From positions 1 through 64,000 of the forward strand of contig NZ_JAGIAG010000009.1 in assembly GCF_017744955.1 (NCBI RefSeq): a stretch of 64,000 nucleotides of DNA, read 5' to 3'. The translations under genes were made by a program, and so were the position numbers. The first letter of the stretch is position 1. The number at the start of each line of letters is the position of its first letter. This document shows, piece after piece, positions 26,353 to 35,616 of this stretch. Below the pieces are notes generated by a model, which was not told the origin of the DNA, ran no database searches, and worked only from the letters and a program-made list of their open reading frames with translations. Source of the DNA: Dokdonella sp. (GTDB lineage Bacteria; Pseudomonadota; Gammaproteobacteria; Xanthomonadales; Rhodanobacteraceae).

Positions 26353-27048
26353 ATGCAAAAGCTGCTCGCCTTCGCCCTGCTGCTGTACGCGACCGCGCCG
26401 CTGGCCGACGAAGGCGTCGGCGAACGCCTGGCTGCCTGCGTGGCCTGCCACGGCAAGTCCGGCGAAGGCGTGCGCGGGGCCGAGTACTACCCGCACCTGG
26501 CCGGCAAGCCGGCCGGTTATCTGTTCGAGCAGCTGAAGGGCTTTCGCGACGGGCGCCGGGTCAATCCGCAGATGGCCTGGCTGGTGCAGTTCGCCGACGA
26601 CACCTGGCTGCGCGAGATCGCCGACTACTACGCCGCGCTGCCGCCGCGCGCGCACGCCGCGGACACCGGCGCGGACGCGCTGACGCCGGAACGCCGCGAA
26701 CGCGCCGAGCGGCTGGTGCGCGAAGGCGACCCCGTGCGCAACGTGCCTGCGTGCAGCGCTTGCCACGGCGCCAACTTGGCCGGACTCGAACCCGGCATCC
26801 CGGCCACGGTCGGCCTGCCGGCCGACTACATCGTCGCGCAGTTCGGCCACTGGCGCGACGGCGTGCGCCACGCGATCGAGCCGGACTGCATGCGCGAAGT
26901 CGCGCGCGCGATCGCGCCGGAGGACATCCGCGCGATCGCCACCTGGCTGTCGCAGCAATCCAATCCGGAAGGCACGCGGCCGGCGCCGGCCGGCAGCTTC
27001 ACGCCGCCGACGTCGTGCGGCGCGCTGCACACGGAAACGACGCGATGA
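26353..27048 (+). CDS. Dihaem cytochrome c (c4-like)
   Basis: This periplasmic electron carrier has 231 residues and a signal peptide (LLAFALLLYATAPLADE). Its two class I haem-binding motifs are CVACH at about 29-33 and CSACH at about 133-137. HLAGKPAGYLFEQLKGFRDG and LPADYIVAQFGHWRDG are typical of cytochrome c4 type domains. The C-terminal tail after residue 205 is longer and contains one extra Cys (PTSCGALH). The stop overlaps the next gene's ATG by 4 bp (ATGA), so the two cytochromes are cotranslated. It probably passes electrons from the triheme partner to a terminal oxidase. Confidence 0.9.
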   Translation: MQKLLAFALLLYATAPLADEGVGERLAACVACHGKSGEGVRGAEYYPHLAGKPAGYLFEQLKGFRDGRRVNPQMAWLVQFADDTWLREIADYYAALPPRAHAADTGADALTPERRERAERLVREGDPVRNVPACSACHGANLAGLEPGIPATVGLPADYIVAQFGHWRDGVRHAIEPDCMREVARAIAPEDIRAIATWLSQQSNPEGTRPAPAGSFTPPTSCGALHTETTR

Positions 27049-28328
27049 AACTGCGCCGCGTCTTCGCCATCGCCGCGCTGGTGCTGCTGCCGTTCGTGCT
27101 GGCCGCGGCGGCCGTCGTCGGCGTGCTGTTCGCGCGCCAGGGCGGCTTCGCGCCGTACCGCGTGCCGCACGGCGGCGGTCGCGCCGTCGCCGGCGACGCG
27201 GCGACGATCGCGCGCGGCGAATACCTCGCGCGTCTCGGCGACTGCGTAGCCTGCCACACCACGCGCGGCGGCGCGCCGCTCGCCGGCGGCCGCGCATTCG
27301 CCACCGGCATCGGCACCGTCTACAGCAGCAATCTCACGCCGGATCGCGACCACGGCATCGGCGACTGGTCCGCCGACGAGTTCGCGCACGCGATGCGCCA
27401 CGGCGTCGCGCGGCGCGGGCCGCTCTATCCGGTGTTTCCGTACGCGCATTTCGCCGGCGTCTCCGATGCCGACCTCGACGCGATCTACGCCTGGCTGCGC
27501 GCGCAGCCGGCCAGCGACTTCGTGCCGCCGCCGAACCGGCTCGAAGCGCCGGCCGATTCGCGCCGCGCGCTGATCGGCTGGCGCATGCTGTATTACCGCC
27601 CGGACCAGACCGCGCCGCTCGATCCGTCCGATCGCGGCCGCTATCTCGTCGAAGGCCTCGGCCACTGCGCGATGTGCCACAGCGCGCGCGGCGAACGCGG
27701 CTCGCTGCCGCCGGAAGGCCACTTCGCCGGAGGCGTGATTCCAGGCGTCGGCTGGTATGCGCCGCCGCTGGACAGCGTGCAGCTGCAGCGCTACTCCGAG
27801 CAGCAGCTGGCCGACTACCTGCGGGACGGCACCTCGCCGCACGGCAGCGCGTACGGACCGATGGCGGAAGTCGCCTACGCGAGTCTGCGCTGGCTGACAT
27901 CCGAAGACGCCCTGGCGATCGCGCGTCACCTGAAGCAGATTGCGCCGAGCCCTTTGCGCCCGCAGCCGACGGCCGTGGCGGCGCAGACCGATGCGAGCGG
28001 CAAGGGTGCCGACGTCTACGCGCGCGCCTGCGCCGACTGCCACGGCAAGAACGGCGAAGGCGAGAACGGCGCCTATCCGCCGCTGCGCGACGCCGTCGCG
28101 GTCACCGCGCCGGATCCGATCAATGCCGTGCGCATGGTGCTGTACGGCGGCATGGAAGTGACCACGACGGGCAATCCGCGTCCGCATTCGATGCCGCCGT
28201 TCGTGCAGCAGCTCGATTCGGCCGAGGTCGCCGCGGTCGTCAACCACATCCGCCGGACCTGGGGCGGGCAGGATTCGCGCCTGACCGACGACGACGTCGA
28301 TGCGATGCACGGTATCGTCATCGATTGA
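27045..28328 (+). CDS. Membrane-anchored triheme cytochrome c (dehydrogenase cytochrome subunit type)
   Basis: The ATG at 27045 overlaps the preceding stop and gives 427 residues. An N-terminal span (VFAIAALVLLPFVLAAAAVVGVLFA) acts as anchor or signal. Three haem motifs follow: CVACH, CAMCH and CADCH, each in its own cytochrome c domain (GEYLARLGDCVACHTTRGG, GRYLVEGLGHCAMCHSARG, DVYARACADCHGKNGEG). This layout is that of the cytochrome subunit of membrane alcohol, gluconate or aldehyde dehydrogenases, which feeds ubiquinone. No catalytic dehydrogenase subunit is adjacent, so the donor must be encoded elsewhere or be different here. Confidence 0.9.
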   Translation: MKLRRVFAIAALVLLPFVLAAAAVVGVLFARQGGFAPYRVPHGGGRAVAGDAATIARGEYLARLGDCVACHTTRGGAPLAGGRAFATGIGTVYSSNLTPDRDHGIGDWSADEFAHAMRHGVARRGPLYPVFPYAHFAGVSDADLDAIYAWLRAQPASDFVPPPNRLEAPADSRRALIGWRMLYYRPDQTAPLDPSDRGRYLVEGLGHCAMCHSARGERGSLPPEGHFAGGVIPGVGWYAPPLDSVQLQRYSEQQLADYLRDGTSPHGSAYGPMAEVAYASLRWLTSEDALAIARHLKQIAPSPLRPQPTAVAAQTDASGKGADVYARACADCHGKNGEGENGAYPPLRDAVAVTAPDPINAVRMVLYGGMEVTTTGNPRPHSMPPFVQQLDSAEVAAVVNHIRRTWGGQDSRLTDDDVDAMHGIVID

Positions 28329-28506
28329 GACGCGCTCGCTCCGATCGCGGCGTGGGAGGATTTCTTCCCTCCCGCGGGAGGCGGTGGCGCGAAGCGGCGG
28401 ATGAGGCGGGCGTGAGGCGCCGCCGGCCGATTCTTGCGCGTGCGCCCCTCTCCGGCACGTGGAGAAAACGCACCTCGTCGTCAGCGTTCCGGACCCCAAG
28501 CCAAGC

Positions 28507-28818
28507 ATGAACACCTTCTTCGAAACCGGACTCTCCTTCCTCCTGTTCCTGCCGACCTTCGCCATCGTCGGCGCGCTGTACTGCGCCTATCCGCGCACGC
28601 CGCGCGGCGCGCGGCGCTGGCTGGCCGACCTCGCCGTGCTGGCGGTCGCCGGCGTGCTCAGCATCGCGGCGATGCGCTGGGGCTTTCGCGCCGGCAGCGG
28701 GACGGGCGGCGCGCTGTGGCGGCAGGTCGTCGCGACGCTGCTCGCCTACGGCGCCTTTCTCGGCGTGTTCTGCCTCGCACTGCCGCTGCGCGCGGCCTGG
28801 CTGCGACGCCTGCGCTGA
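28507..28818 (+). CDS. Small inner-membrane protein, unknown
   Basis: The first likely start is the ATG at 28507, giving 103 residues. No clear ribosome site precedes it. Three hydrophobic segments are visible: FLLFLPTFAIVGALYC (about 10-25), LADLAVLAVAGVLSIAAM (about 38-55) and VVATLLAYGAFLGVFCLAL (about 73-92). I recognise no family. It lies between the cytochrome pair and the antiporter gene on the same strand, but gaps of 178 and 112 bp make a shared operon uncertain. Confidence 0.6.
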   Translation: MNTFFETGLSFLLFLPTFAIVGALYCAYPRTPRGARRWLADLAVLAVAGVLSIAAMRWGFRAGSGTGGALWRQVVATLLAYGAFLGVFCLALPLRAAWLRRLR

Positions 28819-28930
28819 TCGCGCACCGCGCGGCGCAGCGCGGACACGTCGGGTTTTTCCTGTCGCCTCGATGTGTTAAACATCAAGTCCATCGCGCCTG
28901 CGGTGGTCGTTCTCCCGGCAGGAACCCCGC

Positions 28931-30652
28931 GTGCCTCACCACACTCCGCTCATCGCGACCCTCGTTTCCGCCTTCGTGCTGGCGTTCGTCGCCGGCATGC
29001 TGGCGCAGCGACTGCGCCTGTCGCCGATCGTCGGCTACCTGCTCGCCGGTGTCCTGATCGGGCCGTTCACGCCGGGCATCGTCGCCGACCAGGCGATCGC
29101 GCCGGAGCTGTCGGAGCTCGGCGTGATCCTGCTGATGTTCGGCGTCGGCCTGCACTTCTCGCTGGGCGACCTGCTCGAAGTGAAGGCGATCGCGATCCCC
29201 GGCGCAGTCGGGCAGATCCTGCTGGCGACCGTGCTCGGCATGGGCATGGGCTGGCTGCTCGGCTGGCCGCTCGGCGCCGGGCTGGTGTTCGGCATCGCGC
29301 TGTCGACCGCCAGCACCGTGGTGCTGCTGCGCGCGCTGGAGGAACGCCGGCTGCTGGAAACCACGCGCGGCCGCATCGCGATCGGCTGGCTGATCGTCGA
29401 GGACCTCGCGATGGTGCTGGCGCTGGTCCTGCTGCCGGCGCTGTCCGGACTGCTCGGCGGGCACGCCGACCCGGCCGCCGGCGAGCGCGGCATCGGGCTG
29501 GCGCTGGCGATCACCTTCGGCAAGGTGGCCGCCTTCATCGCCTTCATGCTGATCGTCGGCCGCCGCGTCATTCCCTGGCTGCTCGAGCGCACGGCCGGCG
29601 TCGGCTCGCGCGAGCTGTTCACGCTGTCGGTGCTGGCGATCGCCCTCGGCGTCGCCTACGCCTCGGCGATGCTGTTCGGTGTTTCCTTCGCGCTCGGCGC
29701 GTTCTTCGCCGGCATGGTGCTGAACGAGTCGAAGCTCAGCCACCAGGCCGCCAACGATTCGCTGCCGTTCCGCGACGCGTTCGCCGTGCTGTTCTTCGTC
29801 TCGGTCGGCATGCTGTTCGACCCGAAGATCCTGCTGAACCAGCCGCTGGCGGTGATCGGCGTATTCCTGATCATCACCATCGGCAAGTCGCTCGGCGCGC
29901 TCGCCATCGTGCGCGCGTTCCGCCGGCCGCCCGAGGTCGCGCTGACGATCGCCACCGCGCTGGCGCAGATCGGCGAGTTCTCCTTCATCCTCGCCGGACT
30001 CGGCGTCGAACTCGGCCTGCTGCCGAAGGAAGGCCGCGACCTGATCCTGGCTGGCGCAATCCTGTCGATCTGCGCCAATCCGCTGCTGTTCGCCGCGCTC
30101 GACCGATGGCAGACGCGGCGCGACGCCGCGGCCGCCGCGAAGGCCGAACCGGAGGAAGAGGAAGTGGCGCCCGGGCCGCCGCTGCCGGAGGGCGACCACA
30201 TCGTGCTGGTCGGCTTCGGCCGCGTCGGTTCGCTGGTCGGCCAGCGCCTGCACGACGCCGGTCGGCCGCTCGCGCTGATCGAAACCAATCGCGACCACCT
30301 CGAACAGGCGCGCGCGCTCGGCATCGCCGGCGTACTCGGCAACGCGGCCGCCGAAGGCGTGCTGGACGACGCGCATGTCACCACCGCGCGCGCGCTGCTG
30401 GTGGCGATGCCGCAGATCCTCGAAGCCGGCCAGATCGTCAAGCGCGCCCGCGCGCTGAATCCGTCGATCGCGGTGCTCGCGCGCGCGCACTCGGACGCCG
30501 ACGTCGCCTACCTGCTCGGCTGCGGCGCCGACGCGGCGATCATGGGCGAGCGCGAGATCGCGCGCAGCATGTGCGATTCGGTCGGCGGGCTGGATCGGTA
30601 TTTCGCGCGCAAGCAGGAACCGGACTTCCTCGGGCCGGCCTCGGCGGCCTGA
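28931..30652 (+). CDS. ybaL: CPA2-family cation:proton antiporter with TrkA-N domain (YbaL/KefB type)
   Basis: This inner-membrane cation/proton exchanger has 573 residues. The GTG start at 28931 has AGGAA 7 nt upstream. The N-terminal 12-13 spans (about 5-385) carry RLSPIVGYLLAGVLIGP, GVGLHFSLGDLL and GVSFALGAFFAGMVLNES. A cytosolic RCK/TrkA-N domain follows at about 418-540 with the dinucleotide-binding GFGRVGSLVG. There is no Kef C-terminal glutathione-site signature I can recognise, and the closest E. coli relative by memory is YbaL rather than KefB or KefC. It probably exports potassium or sodium under pH or electrophile stress. It is convergent with the seven-gene operon, 21 bp apart. 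Confidence 0.87.
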   Translation: MPHHTPLIATLVSAFVLAFVAGMLAQRLRLSPIVGYLLAGVLIGPFTPGIVADQAIAPELSELGVILLMFGVGLHFSLGDLLEVKAIAIPGAVGQILLATVLGMGMGWLLGWPLGAGLVFGIALSTASTVVLLRALEERRLLETTRGRIAIGWLIVEDLAMVLALVLLPALSGLLGGHADPAAGERGIGLALAITFGKVAAFIAFMLIVGRRVIPWLLERTAGVGSRELFTLSVLAIALGVAYASAMLFGVSFALGAFFAGMVLNESKLSHQAANDSLPFRDAFAVLFFVSVGMLFDPKILLNQPLAVIGVFLIITIGKSLGALAIVRAFRRPPEVALTIATALAQIGEFSFILAGLGVELGLLPKEGRDLILAGAILSICANPLLFAALDRWQTRRDAAAAAKAEPEEEEVAPGPPLPEGDHIVLVGFGRVGSLVGQRLHDAGRPLALIETNRDHLEQARALGIAGVLGNAAAEGVLDDAHVTTARALLVAMPQILEAGQIVKRARALNPSIAVLARAHSDADVAYLLGCGADAAIMGEREIARSMCDSVGGLDRYFARKQEPDFLGPASAA

Positions 30653-30673
30653 GTCGATGCGCCGCGCGGCGAC

Positions 30674-31387
30674 TCAGCCTCGCCCGGCGCGGCGCCGACG
30701 CCACGCCACGTAGAGCACCGCCGCCAGCGGCAGCGCCAGGCACCAGAAGCCGGCGCCGACGAAGCCGAGTCCGCCGGCGATCGCGCCGAGCGCGAAGCCG
30801 ATCACCGGCGGCAGCATCTTGCGCAGGCGCGCCTTCGCCGGCGCGGCATCGGCGCCGTAGGCGACCTCGACCGCGTCCATCACCGTCTGCGTGACGTTGC
30901 CGGTCATCACCGTGGTCGGCGCGTGCTGGGCGAACACCGTGCGCGAGGCGACGTTCTGGATCGCCATCGCGGCGACGCCGAACATGCCGATGAGGATCGT
31001 CAGCGGCGCGTCCGGATCGTCGATCGGCGAACCCCACACGCCGACGCCGAGGAACAGCGCGAGAAACGCCGCCTGACCGAGCAGCACCGCGCGCGACGGA
31101 TCGCGCCCGTCGCGCCGGCATCGATGCAGGAAAGCCTGCGTCACCGCGACGGCCAGGATGAACACCGGAAACGCGAGCAGCTTGGCCAGGATGCCGGGGC
31201 GCGGCTGCGCCAGCGTGGCGCCGATCAGCACGAAGTTGCCGGTGACGTGCGCCGTGAACAGGCCGAACAGCGCGACGAAGCCGCAGGTGTCGACGAAGCC
31301 GGCGGTGAACGCCATCAGGGTGCTGATCTGCGTGTCGTCGGAAGGAGAAGCCGGCGCGTTCGGCACGGCGGTCGCGGTCGCGGTCAT
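30674..31387 (-). CDS. DUF1275 (YoaK) family membrane protein
   Basis: The 237-residue inner-membrane protein has about six hydrophobic segments. The conserved N-terminal DUF1275 block reads LMAFTAGFVDTCGFVALFGLFTAHVTGNFVLIG, and TTVMTGNVTQTVMD is a second conserved block. Some relatives are proposed to transport small organic compounds. It is the last gene of the leftward run from pirin, 22 bp after the porin, and shares its transcript by spacing. The C-terminus is basic (WRRRRAGRG). Confidence 0.85.
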   Translation of the reverse strand: MTATATAVPNAPASPSDDTQISTLMAFTAGFVDTCGFVALFGLFTAHVTGNFVLIGATLAQPRPGILAKLLAFPVFILAVAVTQAFLHRCRRDGRDPSRAVLLGQAAFLALFLGVGVWGSPIDDPDAPLTILIGMFGVAAMAIQNVASRTVFAQHAPTTVMTGNVTQTVMDAVEVAYGADAAPAKARLRKMLPPVIGFALGAIAGGLGFVGAGFWCLALPLAAVLYVAWRRRRAGRG

Positions 31388-31409
31388 GGGTTCCTCTCGT
31401 GTCGGTCCG

Positions 31410-32798
31410 TCACCAGCCCCAGCGCAGTTCGGCGCCGAGGTAGGTGGAGTCGTGGCCGCCGGCCGCGCGCACGACGTCGGCGACGTCGAAGCGGTCGGCT
31501 TCGAACGCCAGGGCGATGTTACGGGCGGCGGCCCAGTCGATGCGCAGCTGCACGTAGTTGGCGGTGCGCCGCCCGGGGGCGCCGGCCGTGCGCGGCAGGG
31601 CGAGACTGGGCTGGGCGAAGACGGCGTCGCGCATGGTCTGCCGCCACAGCGTGCCGAGCGCGGCGAGCACCTTCACGCCCGCGGCCGGCCGCAGTGTCAG
31701 CGACGGCTTGAAGTGGATGAAGTTGCTGTAGCCGGTGTAGCCCGACAGCGTCACGTAGTAGCCGTTCGGGAACATCGGGTTGAAGGTGCCGACGCGGCCG
31801 TCGCGCCGAGCGCGGTCGCCTGACGCGGCGTCGATCTGCACGCCGAGTCGCGGCGTCCACGCCAAGGCGGCGAACGTGTAGCCGCCGAGCGCGCCGAGCG
31901 CCCAGGCCTCGACGGCGCGGCCGCCGAGGCGACCGCGCTGGCGCATGCCCTCGACGTCCCAGTCGAAGCCGCGCGCGTTGCCGACCCAGCGCAGGTCGAG
32001 GTTGCGCCGGCGCTCCTCGCCGGCCGCCGCGGGGAAGCGCGCGTCGTCGTTGCGGTACTCCGACAGCGTCGCGCTGAACTCGCCTCCGGCCACGGCCTGG
32101 CGCTGCACGCGCACGCCGCCGTAGGCCAGGTGCCGGTTGCTGACGTCGTCGAACGCGGACGCGTTGCGATACTGCACGGGCCGGCTCACGAAGCCGCTGA
32201 GGCGCCAGTCGCCGCGTTCGTAGTCGCCCCAGATCGCGTCGTAGGCCTGGCGCACGTTCGGACCGTCGCGCACCGAGATGAAGCGCTGCAGGTCGAAGGC
32301 CATTTCCTGCCGGCCGACGCGCCATTTAATCAATCCGTCGCCGGCGTCGAGGCGTCCGTCGACGAACGCCAGGCGCAGGTCGAGCTTGTTGGCGTCGGCG
32401 GGACCGGGGCGGCCGAGCCCCGGAGCGAGCGCGTTTTCCACCTGGACGAAGAAGCGCACGCGCTCGGACAGATGCACATCGGCGTGCAGTTCGAGGCGGT
32501 GGATCAGAGAGTCGACCGTGCCGACGCCGGTCGCGCCGAACCGCGGCGCGTCGTTGTGCTCGTAGCGTTCGCGCAGCGTGATGCCGAAGGAGACGTAGCG
32601 TGCGGGGTCGTCGTCCGACAACGCGAGGTACTTGAGCGCGTCGCCGGGCTCGGTGCGCAGGGCCGAGGTGGCGAGGAACGACCAGTCCTCCTGCCAGCGG
32701 TACATGCCGACGGTCGGCCGCTGCGCAGGCGGCTCCGCCTGCGCGAGTGCCCCCGCGACGGCGAGCACGGCGGCGAGCGCGAGCCGGCCGACGCGCAC
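31410..32798 (-). CDS. Outer-membrane porin of the alginate-export family
   Basis: The start is taken as GTG at 32798, two bases after the TGA of the preceding lipoprotein gene, with no independent ribosome site, implying reinitiation. The 462-residue product has a signal peptide (LALAAVLAVAGALAQAEP). A long beta-strand-rich region follows with SFGITLRERYEHNDAPRFG, RLELHADVHLSERVRFFVQVENAL and a closing aromatic strand, LGAELRWGW. This is the Alginate_exp barrel pattern. It probably imports or exports an anionic small molecule handled by the rest of the operon. Confidence 0.83.
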   Translation of the reverse strand: MRVGRLALAAVLAVAGALAQAEPPAQRPTVGMYRWQEDWSFLATSALRTEPGDALKYLALSDDDPARYVSFGITLRERYEHNDAPRFGATGVGTVDSLIHRLELHADVHLSERVRFFVQVENALAPGLGRPGPADANKLDLRLAFVDGRLDAGDGLIKWRVGRQEMAFDLQRFISVRDGPNVRQAYDAIWGDYERGDWRLSGFVSRPVQYRNASAFDDVSNRHLAYGGVRVQRQAVAGGEFSATLSEYRNDDARFPAAAGEERRRNLDLRWVGNARGFDWDVEGMRQRGRLGGRAVEAWALGALGGYTFAALAWTPRLGVQIDAASGDRARRDGRVGTFNPMFPNGYYVTLSGYTGYSNFIHFKPSLTLRPAAGVKVLAALGTLWRQTMRDAVFAQPSLALPRTAGAPGRRTANYVQLRIDWAAARNIALAFEADRFDVADVVRAAGGHDSTYLGAELRWGW

Positions 32799-32800
32799 GA

Positions 32801-33724
32801 TCAGCGTGCGCGCGGCGCGTGGATCTCGGCGATGTAGCCGCCGGGGAACTCGACCATCGCGGTGCTGAACTCGCTCGCCTCCTGGCGCGGCGAAAGGACC
32901 TTCGCGCCGGCCCGGGTCGCCTTGGCCAGGGTCGCGTCGAGATCCTTCACCTCGTAGCCGGTGACTTCGTGGCCGAACGGATACGGCAGCTGGCCGTCGG
33001 TGACGAACACCAGCATCCTGCCGAAGTTCGATTCCAGGCGGATGCGACGCATGGTTTGGCCGGCCTTGCCGATCTCCGCGCCGTCGGCCTTCGCTTCGTC
33101 GGCGACGCGCCGGCCATGCGAGAAGGCGAGGAATGTCTCGACGAACGGTCCGACCGACTCCGGCGACAGGTAGACGCGCGTATCGGGCACCGACTCGAGC
33201 GGCGCGTAGTTCGGCGCGTCGAAATGCCAGTACAGCTGGAACTTCACGCCGCCGGGAAACTGGACCACCGCGTCGTAGCCGATCGGATCCTTGAACTTGT
33301 CGACGACCACCTCGGCGCCGGCGGCGCGCGCGGCGGCCAGCGCCTGGTCCATGTCGGTGACGAGCCAGCCGGTGCGCTCCTGGCCGAACGGATACGGAAT
33401 CGGCGTGAGGAACGAGAACGTCGACAACGTGCCGACCGGCGACCACACGTACTGCGCCTGCGTGTTCGCCGGCACCGGCATCACGTTGAACGTGCCGCGC
33501 TTGGACGCCTTGCCGCCGAAGGTCGCGGTGAACGCGTCGACGAAGGCGTCGTAGTGCGAGGCGTCGTCGACGTAGACGTGGGTGGTGTCGTACTGCGGAC
33601 CGACGGCGACGTTCGCACTCGCGGGTCGCTGGCCCGCCGCACCGATGCCGGTGCAGCCGGCCACGACGGAGAGCGACACCGCGAGGATGACGGTGCGGAT
33701 CGGAGAGGTGCGGACGATCGACAT
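32801..33724 (-). CDS. Lipoprotein with two glyoxalase/VOC domains
   Basis: The ATG at 33724 has AGGAG 8 nt upstream, giving 307 residues. The N-terminus ends in a lipobox (LSVVAGC), so the mature protein should be lipidated at Cys. Two VOC (glyoxalase/dioxygenase fold) units follow, one from about 45 with THVYVDDASHYDAFVDAFTATFG and one from about 175 with TRVYLSPESVGPFVETFLAFSHG. Each ends in an FPGG strand (VQFPGGVKFQLYWH, VEFPGGYIAEIHAP). VOC proteins are usually cytosolic; a lipidated one is unusual. It may bind an electrophilic substrate on its way through the porin encoded next. Confidence 0.83.
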   Translation of the reverse strand: MSIVRTSPIRTVILAVSLSVVAGCTGIGAAGQRPASANVAVGPQYDTTHVYVDDASHYDAFVDAFTATFGGKASKRGTFNVMPVPANTQAQYVWSPVGTLSTFSFLTPIPYPFGQERTGWLVTDMDQALAAARAAGAEVVVDKFKDPIGYDAVVQFPGGVKFQLYWHFDAPNYAPLESVPDTRVYLSPESVGPFVETFLAFSHGRRVADEAKADGAEIGKAGQTMRRIRLESNFGRMLVFVTDGQLPYPFGHEVTGYEVKDLDATLAKATRAGAKVLSPRQEASEFSTAMVEFPGGYIAEIHAPRAR

Positions 33725-33755
33725 GGCGATACTCCTGAGTCGGCGGTTGGTCGGA

Positions 33756-35597
33756 TCAGAACGCCCAGCACGAGCAGCCGAGCGCACCCCAGAAGCCGTG
33801 CGGATCGGCCAGGTTCGCCGTCGGCGAGGGCGCTTGCCCGTGCACGGTGCAGGCGTGAACCTTCGGCATCGCGCGATGCGCGGCCTGCGCGGCGTCGCTC
33901 TTCCAGTAGCGGCTGCCGAAGTTCACCGGCGACCAGTCCGGCATCGCCGCCGGCAGGCCCGGATCGAGCGAAGCGAACTCGCCGTCGGCGTAGACGATCC
34001 TGCCATCGACTGCGGTCAGCAGCGAGACGATGCCGCGGATGTCGTCCTCGGGCACGTGCAGGAAATCGGCCGAGAGGATCGCGAAGTCGGCGAGCTGGCC
34101 GACCCGGATCTGGCCCTTCAAGCCGGACTCGTTGGAGAACCAGGTGTTGGCGCGCGTGTACAGGTCGAGCGCTGTGTCGCGATCGAGGCGGTTGCGCGGC
34201 GGATGGAGCGTCAGCCCGCCGACCGTCCTGCCGGTGACGAGCCAAGCCAGTGCGGTCCACGGATCGTAGCTCGCCACGCGCGTGGCGTCGGTGCCGACGC
34301 CGACCGGCACGCCGAGTTCGAGCATGCGCTTGACCGGCGGCGTGCGCGCGGCCTTTTCCGCACCGTAGCGTTCGACGAAGAATTCGCCCTGGTACGCCAT
34401 GCGATGCTGCACGGCGATGCCGCCGCCGAGCGCGGCGATGCGCTCGATGCTGCGGTCGCCGATCGTCTCGGCGTGGTCGAAGAACCAGTGGATGCCAGCG
34501 AGCGGGATGTCGCGGTTCACCTTCTCGAACACGTCCAGCGCGCGCGTGATCGTTTCGTCGTAGGTCGCGTGCAGGCGCCAGGGCCACCGCTTCGCCGCGA
34601 GGAGGCGCACGACCGCTTCCAGATCCGGCTCCATGCCGACCGGCATCTCCGGCCGCGGCTGGCGGAAGTCCTCGAAGTCCGCGGCGGAGAACACGAGCAT
34701 CTCGCCGGCGCCGTTGAGCTTGTAGAAGTCGTCGCCCTGCTGGTAGGTGTTGCCCTCGGTCCAGCGCGTGAAGTCGGCGACCTCTTCCTTCGGCTTCTGC
34801 GTGAACAGGTTGTAGGCGATGCGCAAGGTCAGTTCGTTGCGCGCGTGCAGGTCGGCGATCACGCGGTAGTCGTCGGGATAGTTCTGGAAGCCGCCGCCGG
34901 CGTCGACGACGCTGGTGACGCCGAGGCGGTTCAGTTCGCGCAGGTAGTGGCGCGTGGAATTGAGCTGGTACTCGTACGGCAGCTTCGGCCCTTTCGCCAA
35001 GGCGGAGTACAGCAGCAGCGCGTTCGGCTTGGCCAGCAGGAGGCCGGTCGGCTCGCCCTTGGCGTCGCGCTGGATCTCGCTGCCCGGCGGGTCGGGCGTG
35101 TCCTTCGTGTAGCCGGCCGCGCGCAGCGCCGCGCGGTTGAGCAGCGCGCGGTCGTACAGGTGCAGGATGAACACCGGCGTGTCGGGCGCGACGGCGTTGA
35201 GTTCGTCGAGGGTCGGCAAGCGCTTCTCGGCGAACTGCCGCTCGGTGAAGCCGCCGACCACGCGCACCCACTGCGGCGCCGGCGTGCGCGCGACCTGCGC
35301 CTTCAGCAGGCGCATCGCGTCGGCGAGCGACGGGACGCCGTCCCAACGCAGTTCGAGGGTGTAGTTGAGACCGCCACGGATCACGTGGATGTGCGAGTCG
35401 ATCAGACCCGGGATCACGCGCCGGCCGCCGGCGTCGACGATCCGCGTCGACGGCGAGGCGAGCGGCATCACCTCGGCCTCGTCGCCGACGGCGAGGAAGC
35501 GGTTGCCGGCGACGGCGAATGCCTGCGCCTGCGGTCTGCCTTTGTCGACGGTGGCGACTTTCGCGTTGCGAACGATCAGATCGGCCGGTTGCGGCAT
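33756..35597 (-). CDS. YtcJ-like amidohydrolase (Amidohydro_3)
   Basis: The ATG at 35597 has GGGAG 7 nt upstream, giving 613 residues. The fold is metal-dependent amidohydrolase. GLIDSHIHV at about 80-88 gives the first HxH metal ligands, VVDAGGG is central, later His are in WRLHATYDE and FFDHAE, and the catalytic Asp is in VPVGVGTDATR. No signal peptide is seen. YtcJ-type enzymes cleave amides or cyclic ureas of unknown identity. The C-terminal tail after about 560 contains several Cys and Trp residues (CTVHGQ, GCSCWAF) not typical of the family. It is in the middle of the seven-gene operon. Confidence 0.88.
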   Translation of the reverse strand: MPQPADLIVRNAKVATVDKGRPQAQAFAVAGNRFLAVGDEAEVMPLASPSTRIVDAGGRRVIPGLIDSHIHVIRGGLNYTLELRWDGVPSLADAMRLLKAQVARTPAPQWVRVVGGFTERQFAEKRLPTLDELNAVAPDTPVFILHLYDRALLNRAALRAAGYTKDTPDPPGSEIQRDAKGEPTGLLLAKPNALLLYSALAKGPKLPYEYQLNSTRHYLRELNRLGVTSVVDAGGGFQNYPDDYRVIADLHARNELTLRIAYNLFTQKPKEEVADFTRWTEGNTYQQGDDFYKLNGAGEMLVFSAADFEDFRQPRPEMPVGMEPDLEAVVRLLAAKRWPWRLHATYDETITRALDVFEKVNRDIPLAGIHWFFDHAETIGDRSIERIAALGGGIAVQHRMAYQGEFFVERYGAEKAARTPPVKRMLELGVPVGVGTDATRVASYDPWTALAWLVTGRTVGGLTLHPPRNRLDRDTALDLYTRANTWFSNESGLKGQIRVGQLADFAILSADFLHVPEDDIRGIVSLLTAVDGRIVYADGEFASLDPGLPAAMPDWSPVNFGSRYWKSDAAQAAHRAMPKVHACTVHGQAPSPTANLADPHGFWGALGCSCWAF

Positions 35598-35616
35598 GGC
35601 GGTGCTCCCAGGTTCT

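Noticed and set aside
28329..28506. Possible repeat with CCCTCCCGCGGGAGG
   Set aside because: The palindrome is short and the surrounding sequence does not match the other repeats well enough to call it.
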